A stretch of DNA of 64,000 nucleotides from Aquipseudomonas ullengensis (GTDB taxonomy: Bacteria; Pseudomonadota; Gammaproteobacteria; Pseudomonadales; Pseudomonadaceae), in assembly GCF_014174475.1 (NCBI RefSeq), contig NZ_JACJUD010000006.1, forward strand, positions 186,001-250,000, in the 5' to 3' direction. The position numbers and the translations under genes are program-made. The notes below the pieces were generated by a model. The model saw only the letters and a program-made list of their open reading frames with translations, made no database searches and was not told where the DNA came from. The first letter of the stretch is position 1. Every line of letters begins with the position of its first letter. Shown here piece by piece: positions 7,585 to 15,161 of the stretch.

Positions 7585-8972
7585 ACAAGCCGATGCAGGA
7601 CAAACAGCTTATTTTCATGATCTCGCTGCCACGCAGCGGCTCAACATTGCTGCAGAAAATTCTCGGCGGTCATGACGATATCTATACGAGTTCCGAGCCC
7701 TGGCTGATGCTACATCCCCTGTATGCCCTCAAGGACGAGGGTATACAGGCTCGCTACGGTGCCCGCCTCGCAGCACAGGGATTGCAGGATTTCATCTCGG
7801 ACCTCCCAGGAAAGGGTGAGGACTTTTACTATGCGCAGCTACGCGACTGCTACCTGTCACTCTACGCCCCCTATTTGCAGGGCAGCGGTAAATCGCGCTT
7901 TCTGGACAAAACACCACGCTATTACGAGGTCTTCGACGAACTGCAGAAAACCTTTCCACAGGCCAAGTTCATCATTCTTTATCGCAATCCCCTGGCCGTG
8001 CTGGCATCGATACTTAACACCTGGGTAAAGGACGATCTTGGGAAGCTCAAGGAATACAGGGGCGACCTTTATCAAGGTATTGAATTCCTGCAGCGCGACT
8101 TTTCTGCATATAACAACATCCACATCGTCCGGTATGAAGAGCTTCTGCTGGCCCCTGAATCAACAACGGCATCGCTCTTTGCCTTTTTGCAACTCCCCAA
8201 CCAGCCGGAATGCATTGACTATGGCAAACGGCCGGCCGAGCGATGGAGGTACGGAGATCCGAGGACCGTCTACGCCAAGAGCCGACCGGATACGCAACAC
8301 GCAGAAGCTTGGCAGCAAAAACTCGGTATTGCCGAATATAGGAAACTGCTTTCCGACTATTTGCAGATACTGGGGAAAACCGGGTTTGAGCGCATGGGCT
8401 ACGACTTCGCTCAGGCGGAACAGGCAATCACCAAGAACATGCCTGCGCATTCCGCCACTCACACCGCACCCTCTTTATGTCAACTCTTGCAATCGACTGA
8501 TGAGATAAATAAAAGCTTGGATGAGGCGAACAAGTGCCTGCACAACGAAAACCAAAGCTTGCAAGAAGCAAACAAAAGCCTGGATGAAGCGAACAAGCGC
8601 CTGCACGACGAAAACCAAAACCTGCATGAAGCAAACAAAAGCCTGGATGAAGCGAACAAGCGCCTGCACGACGAAAACCAAAACCTGCATGAAGCAAACA
8701 AAAGTCTGCATGAAAAAGAGGTAATTATGCAGGGTGAACTAGCCAAGTGCAGACATAACCAGAAGGAGCACTCCGAGCGCATCAAAGTTCTCGAAAAAGA
8801 ACTCGCGGGTATCTTTCAATCGACGGAAAGCCTGAAGGAACATAGGGCTCTCCTGCAGCCCCGACGAAAGCTGATGGCCTACAAAAGATTACTGAACACC
8901 ATCAACTCCGCCCGCGAGAACCATGTCTCGCAACCGGCCACGAACCAGGGCAGCATGCCCATCGACCAATAA
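7581..8972 (+). CDS. Sulfotransferase with C-terminal repeat coiled coil
   Basis: A 463-aa protein. Residues about 8-280 are a PAPS-dependent sulfotransferase: the 5'-phosphosulfate loop LPRSGSTLL (16-24), DKTPRYY (109-115) and the 3'-phosphate segment ILYRNPLAVLAS with R135 and S143. Residues about 305-425 are a predicted coiled coil built on 21-residue repeats; in ten successive heptads every d position is Leu, and the a positions between them are Asn. The GTG start overlaps the wzt stop. A catalytic domain joined to a coiled coil right after wzt recalls WbdD, the chain-terminating enzyme and molecular ruler of E. coli O9a. I infer that it adds sulfate to the glycan, perhaps as a terminal cap; the acceptor is unknown. 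Confidence 0.85.
   Translation: MNKPMQDKQLIFMISLPRSGSTLLQKILGGHDDIYTSSEPWLMLHPLYALKDEGIQARYGARLAAQGLQDFISDLPGKGEDFYYAQLRDCYLSLYAPYLQGSGKSRFLDKTPRYYEVFDELQKTFPQAKFIILYRNPLAVLASILNTWVKDDLGKLKEYRGDLYQGIEFLQRDFSAYNNIHIVRYEELLLAPESTTASLFAFLQLPNQPECIDYGKRPAERWRYGDPRTVYAKSRPDTQHAEAWQQKLGIAEYRKLLSDYLQILGKTGFERMGYDFAQAEQAITKNMPAHSATHTAPSLCQLLQSTDEINKSLDEANKCLHNENQSLQEANKSLDEANKRLHDENQNLHEANKSLDEANKRLHDENQNLHEANKSLHEKEVIMQGELAKCRHNQKEHSERIKVLEKELAGIFQSTESLKEHRALLQPRRKLMAYKRLLNTINSARENHVSQPATNQGSMPIDQ
8511..8699 (+). repeat. 63-bp in-frame tandem repeat (3 copies plus partial)
   Basis: Units are 8511-8573 (diverged), 8574-8636 and 8637-8699. The last two are identical base for base, and a partial fourth starts at 8700. 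Each unit encodes 21 residues, exactly three heptads, so a gain or loss of units lengthens or shortens the coiled coil of the sulfotransferase without changing frame or heptad register. Confidence 0.97.
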
Positions 8973-9029
8973 GCAGAGTGCTCAGCAGAGAATGCAGATC
9001 AGTATTAGCAATCGAGAAAAGGAATTTGT

Positions 9030-9839
9030 ATGTTGATGGTAGCCAGTGTGCTTCCGGCAGATGCCAGCACTACGCTTGCCCAAGCCTGCGCGCAACAACC
9101 CGAGATAACCTTCTCAGCAGCTACGGTGAACGAGATCCAGCAGTTTCTGGAAGCAGACAGCAGTAATCTCGTGCTGGTATTCATGGAGTTCGCCGCAGAG
9201 AACCTGGCCCGCGTCATCCATGAAGGTACCAAGGCGCTGACCACGCAAGCTGAAAGCTGGCGACGGAATGCTGAAGCCCTGCTTGACCTGCACAAGCTAA
9301 CCCCTGCACGCCTCTATCTATTGAGCTTTCAATCAGCCCGACATGCCCCAGAGCTACTTCACAGCTTTGACCTGGCGCTTTCCCTACCCGGCCTGTCAGC
9401 AAGAGACTGCTTGCCCAGCCTGCTGGCCAGTCACTGGCTGAGCAATCAGGAAGCACTGATATCACTGGATCAGCAACTGCGTGACTGCAGTCCGAGCTTC
9501 AGCGAGGCGCATCTGTCATCAGAGTCCGCACTGGCTGCCGCACAATTCAGTGCAGATCAGAGTGTACAGCTTGCACGCTACAGAGAAGAAAACAGCCTAC
9601 TACTAAGACAACTGCATCTGGCGCAGGAGCAGCTGGCAAGCCACCCTAGGCAGGCTGAAAACCGCACTGCTGATAACCGTACTATCGTCCCCCCGAAAGC
9701 ATCGCCATCAATGCTACGAACCCTGCTGCAGAGATACCGGGTCAGTCGGCACCGAGCCAAATTCAAGACGATAGAACGAATCGTCCGTCCGCTACTTTCA
9801 AGGGCATACCACCTCACCAAGCGCTTACTGCAGAAATGA
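9030..9839 (+). CDS. Unknown protein of the polysaccharide locus
   Basis: I do not recognise a catalytic domain in this 269-aa protein. The first 150 residues are mostly helical and rich in Leu and Ala. A short coiled coil is likely around residues 185-210 (QLARYREENSLLLRQLHLAQ), and the C-terminus (about 230-269) is strongly basic. The REEN-LLLRQLH stretch resembles a segment I have seen in uncharacterised proteins and glycosyltransferases of polysaccharide loci; that is a memory, not a search. AAAAGGA lies 7 bases before the ATG. It is a cytoplasmic protein by sequence (no signal peptide) between the sulfotransferase and the fusion glycosyltransferase, so a scaffold role is possible but unproven. 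Confidence 0.75.
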   Translation: MLMVASVLPADASTTLAQACAQQPEITFSAATVNEIQQFLEADSSNLVLVFMEFAAENLARVIHEGTKALTTQAESWRRNAEALLDLHKLTPARLYLLSFQSARHAPELLHSFDLALSLPGLSARDCLPSLLASHWLSNQEALISLDQQLRDCSPSFSEAHLSSESALAAAQFSADQSVQLARYREENSLLLRQLHLAQEQLASHPRQAENRTADNRTIVPPKASPSMLRTLLQRYRVSRHRAKFKTIERIVRPLLSRAYHLTKRLLQK

Positions 9840-9943
9840 CGAAGCATGCCCTAGCCAACCTACAAGAGATCATCAGCAACAGCATGCTTAGCAAACATGC
9901 TGTTGAAGACTTCCGCATTCGAGGCGCACAGTGTCCAAGCTAG
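9836..9943 (+). CDS. Possible 35-residue coupled small ORF
   Basis: An ATG overlapping the upstream stop (ATGA at 9836-9839) opens a 35-codon frame. It starts MTKHALANLQEIISN and ends with TAG at 9941-9943, 13 bases inside the next gene, whose GTG is in another frame. It fills the gap between two genes exactly and may keep ribosomes moving to the weak GTG start at 9931. No homology is known to me; it may be chance. Confidence 0.3.
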   Translation: MTKHALANLQEIISNSMLSKHAVEDFRIRGAQCPS

Positions 9944-12123
9944 TTGTTATCGGTAACGGCCCTTCCCTAAAGGGCTTCGACTTTTCCAGGCTCAAGGGTG
10001 TCGACACCCTTGGCATGAATGCCGCCTACCGCTATTGGGATCAGATCGACTGGTATCCAACCATTTACACTTGCATGGATGACAAGGTCACCCAAACCCA
10101 CCATCGGCACATCAAGCGGCTGATCGACGAGGGTCGAATCAAGCACTTCTTCCTGACCCGCTTCATGCTGGACTTTTATCCGGAGCTGAAAGACGACGCC
10201 AGAATCTTCTTCCTGGAGCAGCTCAACGAGCGCCACAAGTACCAGGCGACAAAATACGGGCTTAACTTCATCGGCAGCCCCTACTTCAAGACCAGCGCAC
10301 CCGCAAAAATCACTACCGGTTCCTGCGCTGTACGCTTCGGCTGCTTCCTCGGCTACACCTCCGTCTCCATCATTGGCGTCGACTTGGAGTACCAGGAGAT
10401 CAGCACTGGAGTATCGCGCCGCGAAGGCATCGGCCTGGAGATCACCGAGAAGATCACCAACAACCCCAACTATTTCTTCGACGGCTATCAGCAGGCTGGG
10501 GACAGCTTCAATATCCCCAACCCACCCCACCTAGGCGACCTGCACTTCGATGTATTCAAGATTCTAGCGGACGACCGGCGGTCTTGTTTCTGGCCGGTGA
10601 GCCTTTACAACTCCAACCGCAAATCCAAGCTGTTCCAGAAAGAGGTGTTCGAATACAAGGAGCTGGATGACTTCCTGGAGCAGCCGGCCGACTCGCAGGC
10701 TGTACACCCAGCCGCCGAAAACTGTATCGCAAATATCCGCATACTGGTGCTAGACCTCACCCATATCAGCCACCTGTCCGCTACGGGGCAGATCAAGGGT
10801 TTGTTCTTCAGGGATGCCATCCCGACTAATGTGGCGCAGATATGCGTCAGTTTTGATATGCGCGGAATATCGGGGGCGGTAGGCCTGGACCGTATCACAA
10901 CCAACGACTTCACCGCCTTCGCCTCCCAGGCTGAGATCATCGCCTTTGCGCGGAACTTTGCGCCCGATGTCATTTACTACCGCCCCATCGACTCGGTGCT
11001 GCTTCATGAAACCGCCTGTGCGCTGAAGGAGAAACTGAATGTCCCGGTCGTCTCCCATCTGATGGATGACTGGGTGCTTAGGCACAAGAACGATGGCATC
11101 GGAAAATTCCGTCAGTGGGAAGAGCGGATGCTGGACATCGTCGGCATGTCGAGCAAGCTGCTGGCCATCTCGCAAAAAATGGCCGATGCCTACGGCGTGC
11201 GCTATGGCGGCGAATGGCAGGTGCTGGCCAATGGGATTGACCTGAACACCTTCCCGCTCCCCGAGAAGACAAGCCGCGCCAAAAAGAACATCCGCTACAT
11301 GGGTGGCGCCGCCGAAAACATGAATTATCACGCCATCGTGCAGTTCGCGAGAGCGATAGAGAACGACAAGCGCCTGGCCAGCCTGTTCACCTTGGAAATC
11401 TACACTATGCCCTGGTACATGAAGAACCTTGGCGAGGCACTGGATGGCTTCGAGACCTGTAGGATTTTCGAGCTGGTCGACGAGGACAGGTACGCTGAAA
11501 CCCTAAAGACCGCCGATGCCCTGCTGATCGCCTATAACTTCGACAGCGCCACCGAGCAATATGTGTCTTTATCGATGGCCAACAAGATGCCGGAGTGCCT
11601 GGCCTCAGGTGTACCGGTTATCGCTTACGGCCCGAGCACAATCGCCACCATCGAATTGCTGGAAAAATACGGCCTGGCTCATGTGGTCAATCAGGAAGAT
11701 GCTACTCACCTCGAAAAGGTGCTAACCGTCCTGGCATCCAATTCCCCCGTCACGCAGACCATCGCACGGCGCGCTAGAAGCTTTGCCGGCCACTTCCTGA
11801 GTGCCGAAGCCGTGGTCGCGAAATTCAACCAGACGCTGGTAGCAGCCACGGCGGCCTCGGCAGAGCCTATGGATAGCGAGAATTCATTGACTCGCGACAC
11901 TCTCGATGTGGAAGAGCACCTGACGGACCAGGATCTGACTCTGCAGTACGCTAACGAGTGCCTGGCCAACGGCCTGTACGTCCGGGCCATCGCCATTTAC
12001 TTTAAAATCTTGCCCCGGCTCGAGTTCATGCGCGCCAGCGTTGAATTCAATATCAGCCTCGCCTTCCGGCGCCTGGGGTATGAACATATTAATCCCGGTG
12101 TAGTCAGAAGCCGCTTTCTGTAA
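9931..12123 (+). CDS. Two-domain glycosyltransferase: GT42-like domain fused to GT4-like domain
   Basis: A 730-aa protein with three parts. Residues 1-250 resemble the GT42 sialyltransferase/DUF115 fold: GNGPSLKGFDFSRL (8-21), TTGSCAVRFGCFLGYTSV-SIIGVD (128-151), and a late His (H205) before a helix and the N-S motif SLYNSN, placed like the catalytic His of Campylobacter CstII. Residues about 268-640 are a GT-B transferase with the GT4-like donor region PECLASGVPVIAYG. The tail (about 655-730) looks like one TPR-type helical repeat. GT42 enzymes use CMP-sialic acid, and a CMP-sugar synthetase gene follows 1.6 kb downstream, so the N-terminal domain may use that CMP sugar. GTG start with GAGG upstream. 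The fold match is by eye. Confidence 0.72.
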   Translation: MSKLVVIGNGPSLKGFDFSRLKGVDTLGMNAAYRYWDQIDWYPTIYTCMDDKVTQTHHRHIKRLIDEGRIKHFFLTRFMLDFYPELKDDARIFFLEQLNERHKYQATKYGLNFIGSPYFKTSAPAKITTGSCAVRFGCFLGYTSVSIIGVDLEYQEISTGVSRREGIGLEITEKITNNPNYFFDGYQQAGDSFNIPNPPHLGDLHFDVFKILADDRRSCFWPVSLYNSNRKSKLFQKEVFEYKELDDFLEQPADSQAVHPAAENCIANIRILVLDLTHISHLSATGQIKGLFFRDAIPTNVAQICVSFDMRGISGAVGLDRITTNDFTAFASQAEIIAFARNFAPDVIYYRPIDSVLLHETACALKEKLNVPVVSHLMDDWVLRHKNDGIGKFRQWEERMLDIVGMSSKLLAISQKMADAYGVRYGGEWQVLANGIDLNTFPLPEKTSRAKKNIRYMGGAAENMNYHAIVQFARAIENDKRLASLFTLEIYTMPWYMKNLGEALDGFETCRIFELVDEDRYAETLKTADALLIAYNFDSATEQYVSLSMANKMPECLASGVPVIAYGPSTIATIELLEKYGLAHVVNQEDATHLEKVLTVLASNSPVTQTIARRARSFAGHFLSAEAVVAKFNQTLVAATAASAEPMDSENSLTRDTLDVEEHLTDQDLTLQYANECLANGLYVRAIAIYFKILPRLEFMRASVEFNISLAFRRLGYEHINPGVVRSRFL

Positions 12124-12148
12124 CCGACCGAGCGAACAGGTGATGTAA

Positions 12149-13753
12149 ATGATAATTCTGGATTGCACGCTTCGAGACGGCGGTTACTACAACAACTGGA
12201 ACTTCTCCAGCGAGCTCATCAGCGCCTACCTTGAGGCGATCAGCGCGGCCAATGTAGACGTCGTTGAGCTCGGCCTGCGCAGCCTGGAGAACACCGGTTT
12301 CAAAGGGGCTTGCGCCTACACCGATGACGAGTTCATTCGCTCGCTCGCGGTACCCGCAGCCCTGAAAGTCGGCGTCATGGTCAACGCCTCCGAGTTGCTA
12401 GCCGCCCCGGCCGTGGAAGATGCGCTGACCGCCCTGTTTCCCTGCGATGCCTCGCAGTCGCCGGTAGACCTGGTGCGTGTCGCCTGCCATGTGCACGAGT
12501 TCGAGCGCGCCTTGCCGGCAGTGCACTGGCTGAAAGAACACGGCTTCATGGTCGGTTTCAATCTGATGCAAGTGGCAGACCGCACCGAGGAGGAGGTCAA
12601 GGCACTGGCCAGGGCCGCTACCACCTACCCGCTGGATGCGCTGTATTTCGCGGACAGCATGGGCAGCATGAACCCCGCACAAACCGCCAGGATTGTCGGC
12701 TGGCTGCGCAGCGAATGGAAAGGCGCACTGGGCATCCACACCCACGACAACCTGGGCCTGGCCCTGTCGAACACATTGCGCGCCATTGAGGAAGGCGTTA
12801 CCTGGGTGGACGCTACCGTCACCGGCATGGGCCGTGGCCCTGGCAATGCCCGCACGGAAGAGCTGGCCATCGAGATCGCCGAGCTGCGTGGCCAGAAGGT
12901 CAACATGGTTCCACTGCTGACGGCCGTGCGTAAATACTTCCGCCCCATGCAGAAGGAGTTCGGCTGGGGAACCAACCCCTACTACTACCTGGCGGGCAAG
13001 TATTCCATCCACCCTACCTATGTCCAGGAAATGCTCAGCGACACGCGTTTCAGTGAAGAAGACATCATTGCCGCGATTAATCATCTGAAAGTCGAGGGGG
13101 GCAAAAAGTACCGCGCCAGTACGCTGGATGCCGCCCGCCACTTCTACCAGGGTGAACCGATAGGCAACTGGAACGCAACGCAGGCATTCTCTGGACGCGA
13201 GGTATTGCTGCTGGGCACGGGCCCCGGCGTCGCCAATCACCGGGCCGCCCTGGAGAAGTTCATTCTCAAGCACAAGCCAGTCGTCGTTGCCCTGAATACG
13301 CAGAACGCTATCCGCGCCGACCTGATCGACTACCGGATCGCCAGCCACCCGGTTCGCTTGCTGGCGGACTGCGAAGTGCATGCGCGCATGCCGCAGCCAC
13401 TGATCACACCGTTTTCGATGCTTTCCGAAGATGTGCGATCCGCATTGGGTGGCAAGGATGTCCTGGACTTCGGCCTGAACATCAAAAAAGAGATTTTTGA
13501 ATTTCTCGACACTCTCTGCACCATCCCCAGCCCCCTGGTCATGGCCTATGCATTCGCCACGCTGACCAGCGGCAGCGCAAAGCAGATCTATCTGGCTGGT
13601 TTTGACGGCTATCCCGGCGAAGACTCGCGAAATACCGAGATGAATGACATCGTCAAACTCTACCTTGCCCATGCGGCCGCCTTGCCGCTGACAGCCATCA
13701 CACCCACCCGGTATGACATGAAATCCCTGAGTGTTTATGGGTTGGTATCATGA
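12149..13753 (+). CDS. DRE-TIM aldolase fused to a GT42/DUF115-like domain
   Basis: A 534-aa protein. Residues 1-300 are a DRE-TIM metalloenzyme barrel (HMG-CoA lyase / 4-hydroxy-2-oxovalerate aldolase superfamily): DCTLRDGGYYNNW (5-17), the metal-binding HTH (197-199) in GIHTHDNLGLAL, and GMGRGPGNA (227-235). The family joins or cleaves pyruvate or acyl groups and aldehydes. Residues about 348-534 form a second domain, LLLGTGPGVANH (354-365) and QIYLAGFDGYPGE, like the Rossmann-type DUF115/GT42 fold of the preceding gene. The stop overlaps the start of the CMP-sugar synthetase. I infer an aldol step making a 2-keto sugar acid. A decayed copy lies at 17598-17827. Confidence 0.78.
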   Translation: MIILDCTLRDGGYYNNWNFSSELISAYLEAISAANVDVVELGLRSLENTGFKGACAYTDDEFIRSLAVPAALKVGVMVNASELLAAPAVEDALTALFPCDASQSPVDLVRVACHVHEFERALPAVHWLKEHGFMVGFNLMQVADRTEEEVKALARAATTYPLDALYFADSMGSMNPAQTARIVGWLRSEWKGALGIHTHDNLGLALSNTLRAIEEGVTWVDATVTGMGRGPGNARTEELAIEIAELRGQKVNMVPLLTAVRKYFRPMQKEFGWGTNPYYYLAGKYSIHPTYVQEMLSDTRFSEEDIIAAINHLKVEGGKKYRASTLDAARHFYQGEPIGNWNATQAFSGREVLLLGTGPGVANHRAALEKFILKHKPVVVALNTQNAIRADLIDYRIASHPVRLLADCEVHARMPQPLITPFSMLSEDVRSALGGKDVLDFGLNIKKEIFEFLDTLCTIPSPLVMAYAFATLTSGSAKQIYLAGFDGYPGEDSRNTEMNDIVKLYLAHAAALPLTAITPTRYDMKSLSVYGLVS

Positions 13754-14442
13754 ATAGTCCTGTCTCCTGCTTCCTGCCGTGCCGCGCAGGCAGCGAGCGT
13801 GTCCCCAAGAAGAACATCAAACCTTTCGCCGGTATCCCGCACGGCCTGATCGAGCTGAAACTTCGTCAGCTCCTGGGCTGCGCGGCAATCGATGAAGTGG
13901 TTCTATCGACCAACGACGAAGAAATACTGGATTACGCCTACTCCCTGGGCGAATCGCGCATCCGCATTCACCAGCGCGACAGTGCACTGGCATCCAGCCA
14001 GACCAGCACCGACGAGCTGGTCGCCCATGCCCTCGCCCTGATCCCGCAAGGCCATATTCTCTGGACGCACGTCACCTCGCCCTTCATCAACGCTGCGGTC
14101 TATCAGACCCTGATCGACAGTTACTTCAACTGCCTTGAGCAGGGTTATGACTCGTTGATGACCACTACGGAGTTGCATGGGTTTCTTTGGCAGGATGGCA
14201 AGCCACTGAACTATGACCGCACGCTTGAAAAGTGGCCCCGCACCCAGACGCTGAAATCGATCCATGAGGTCAATAGCGGTGCCTTCATCGCCTCGACCGA
14301 CATTTATCGAGCGCTGGATGACCGCATTGGCGACAAGCCCTATCTGTACAGCACCAGCAAGCTGATAGGCCATGATATCGACTGGCCGGAAGACTTCCTG
14401 ACAGCCGAGGCGCTGACGGAAAAAGGGCTGGTCTCGCTATGA
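13750..14442 (+). CDS. CMP-sugar (acylneuraminate/Kdo-type) cytidylyltransferase
   Basis: A 230-aa nucleotidyltransferase of the NeuA/KdsB type that activates a 2-keto sugar acid with CTP. The signature PCRAGSERVPKKNIKPFAG is at residues 10-28, followed by VVLSTNDEEI and WTHVTSPFI, as in NeuA. It overlaps the aldolase stop (ATGA) and its own stop overlaps the HAD gene start, so the three genes are coupled. It is clearly not the housekeeping KdsB by context. The true substrate is unknown; no neuB or neuC homologue is present, so ordinary sialic acid, legionaminic or pseudaminic acid is unlikely to be made from this locus alone. Confidence 0.85.
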   Translation: MNSPVSCFLPCRAGSERVPKKNIKPFAGIPHGLIELKLRQLLGCAAIDEVVLSTNDEEILDYAYSLGESRIRIHQRDSALASSQTSTDELVAHALALIPQGHILWTHVTSPFINAAVYQTLIDSYFNCLEQGYDSLMTTTELHGFLWQDGKPLNYDRTLEKWPRTQTLKSIHEVNSGAFIASTDIYRALDDRIGDKPYLYSTSKLIGHDIDWPEDFLTAEALTEKGLVSL

Positions 14443-15116
14443 CGCCGAACCCTGCAAGTTACTCGACGCTGGTGTTCGACTGCGACGGCGTGGTGCTCGA
14501 CTCCAACAAGGTCAAGACTCGCGCCTTTTACAATGCGGCGCTGCCCTATGGCGAGGCAGCCGCTCAGGCACTGGTTGACTACCACGTGGCCAACGGCGGT
14601 ATTTCTCGTTACCGCAAATTCGAATACTTCCTCGAAACACTGGTCACCCAGCATTCCGCGGGTATTTTCGGACCGGATCTGCAGGCCTTACTGGATGCCT
14701 ATGGCACATCCGTGCGCCACGGCTTGCTCAACTGCGCCGTGGCCGCCGGGCTGGCGGAGCTGCGCGCAGCAACTGCGGATGCCCGCTGGCTGATCGTTTC
14801 CGGTGGCGACCAGGCCGAACTGCGCGAGGTCTTTGCGCAGCGTGGGCTGGCAAAGATGTTCGATGGCGGCATCTTTGGCAGCCCCGACAGCAAGGATGAA
14901 ATCCTCTCCACCCAGTTGGCCAATGGCAATATTCGTCCCAGGGCACTGTTCATCGGCGATAGCCGTTATGACCACGTCGCCTCGGCCGGAGCGGGCCTGG
15001 ACTTTCTGTTCGTCAGCCAGTGGACGGAGTTTCCCGGCTGGCAGGGCTATTGCCAGGACAACGCGCTGAGTTGCATTCAAGCCATTCAGAACCTGCTGCC
15101 CGGCCGCGACCATTGA
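14439..15116 (+). CDS. HAD-family phosphatase
   Basis: A 225-aa HAD hydrolase with motif I FDCDGVVLDSN (13-23), motif II LIVSGG, and motif IV LFIGDSRYD; a helical cap lies between motifs I and II. It likely removes phosphate from a sugar or sugar-acid phosphate, as KdsC does in the Kdo pathway. It overlaps the CMP-sugar synthetase stop by 4 bases. The order aldolase, CMP transferase, phosphatase repeats the three chemical steps of the Kdo and nonulosonate routes (C-C bond formation, dephosphorylation, CTP activation). Confidence 0.85.
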   Translation: MTPNPASYSTLVFDCDGVVLDSNKVKTRAFYNAALPYGEAAAQALVDYHVANGGISRYRKFEYFLETLVTQHSAGIFGPDLQALLDAYGTSVRHGLLNCAVAAGLAELRAATADARWLIVSGGDQAELREVFAQRGLAKMFDGGIFGSPDSKDEILSTQLANGNIRPRALFIGDSRYDHVASAGAGLDFLFVSQWTEFPGWQGYCQDNALSCIQAIQNLLPGRDH

Positions 15117-15161
15117 TCGCCTATGGTTCCCGGGCAATGCAGGCATGAAGAATTAAATTCG

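Noticed and set aside
8511..8720. CRISPR array
   Set aside because: Direct repeats without spacers, inside a coding frame; no cas genes in the window.
8428..8785. Repeated open frames antisense to the coiled coil
   Set aside because: Low-complexity Cys/Phe/Arg shadows of the 63-bp repeats; the + strand frame has the real domain and heptad pattern.
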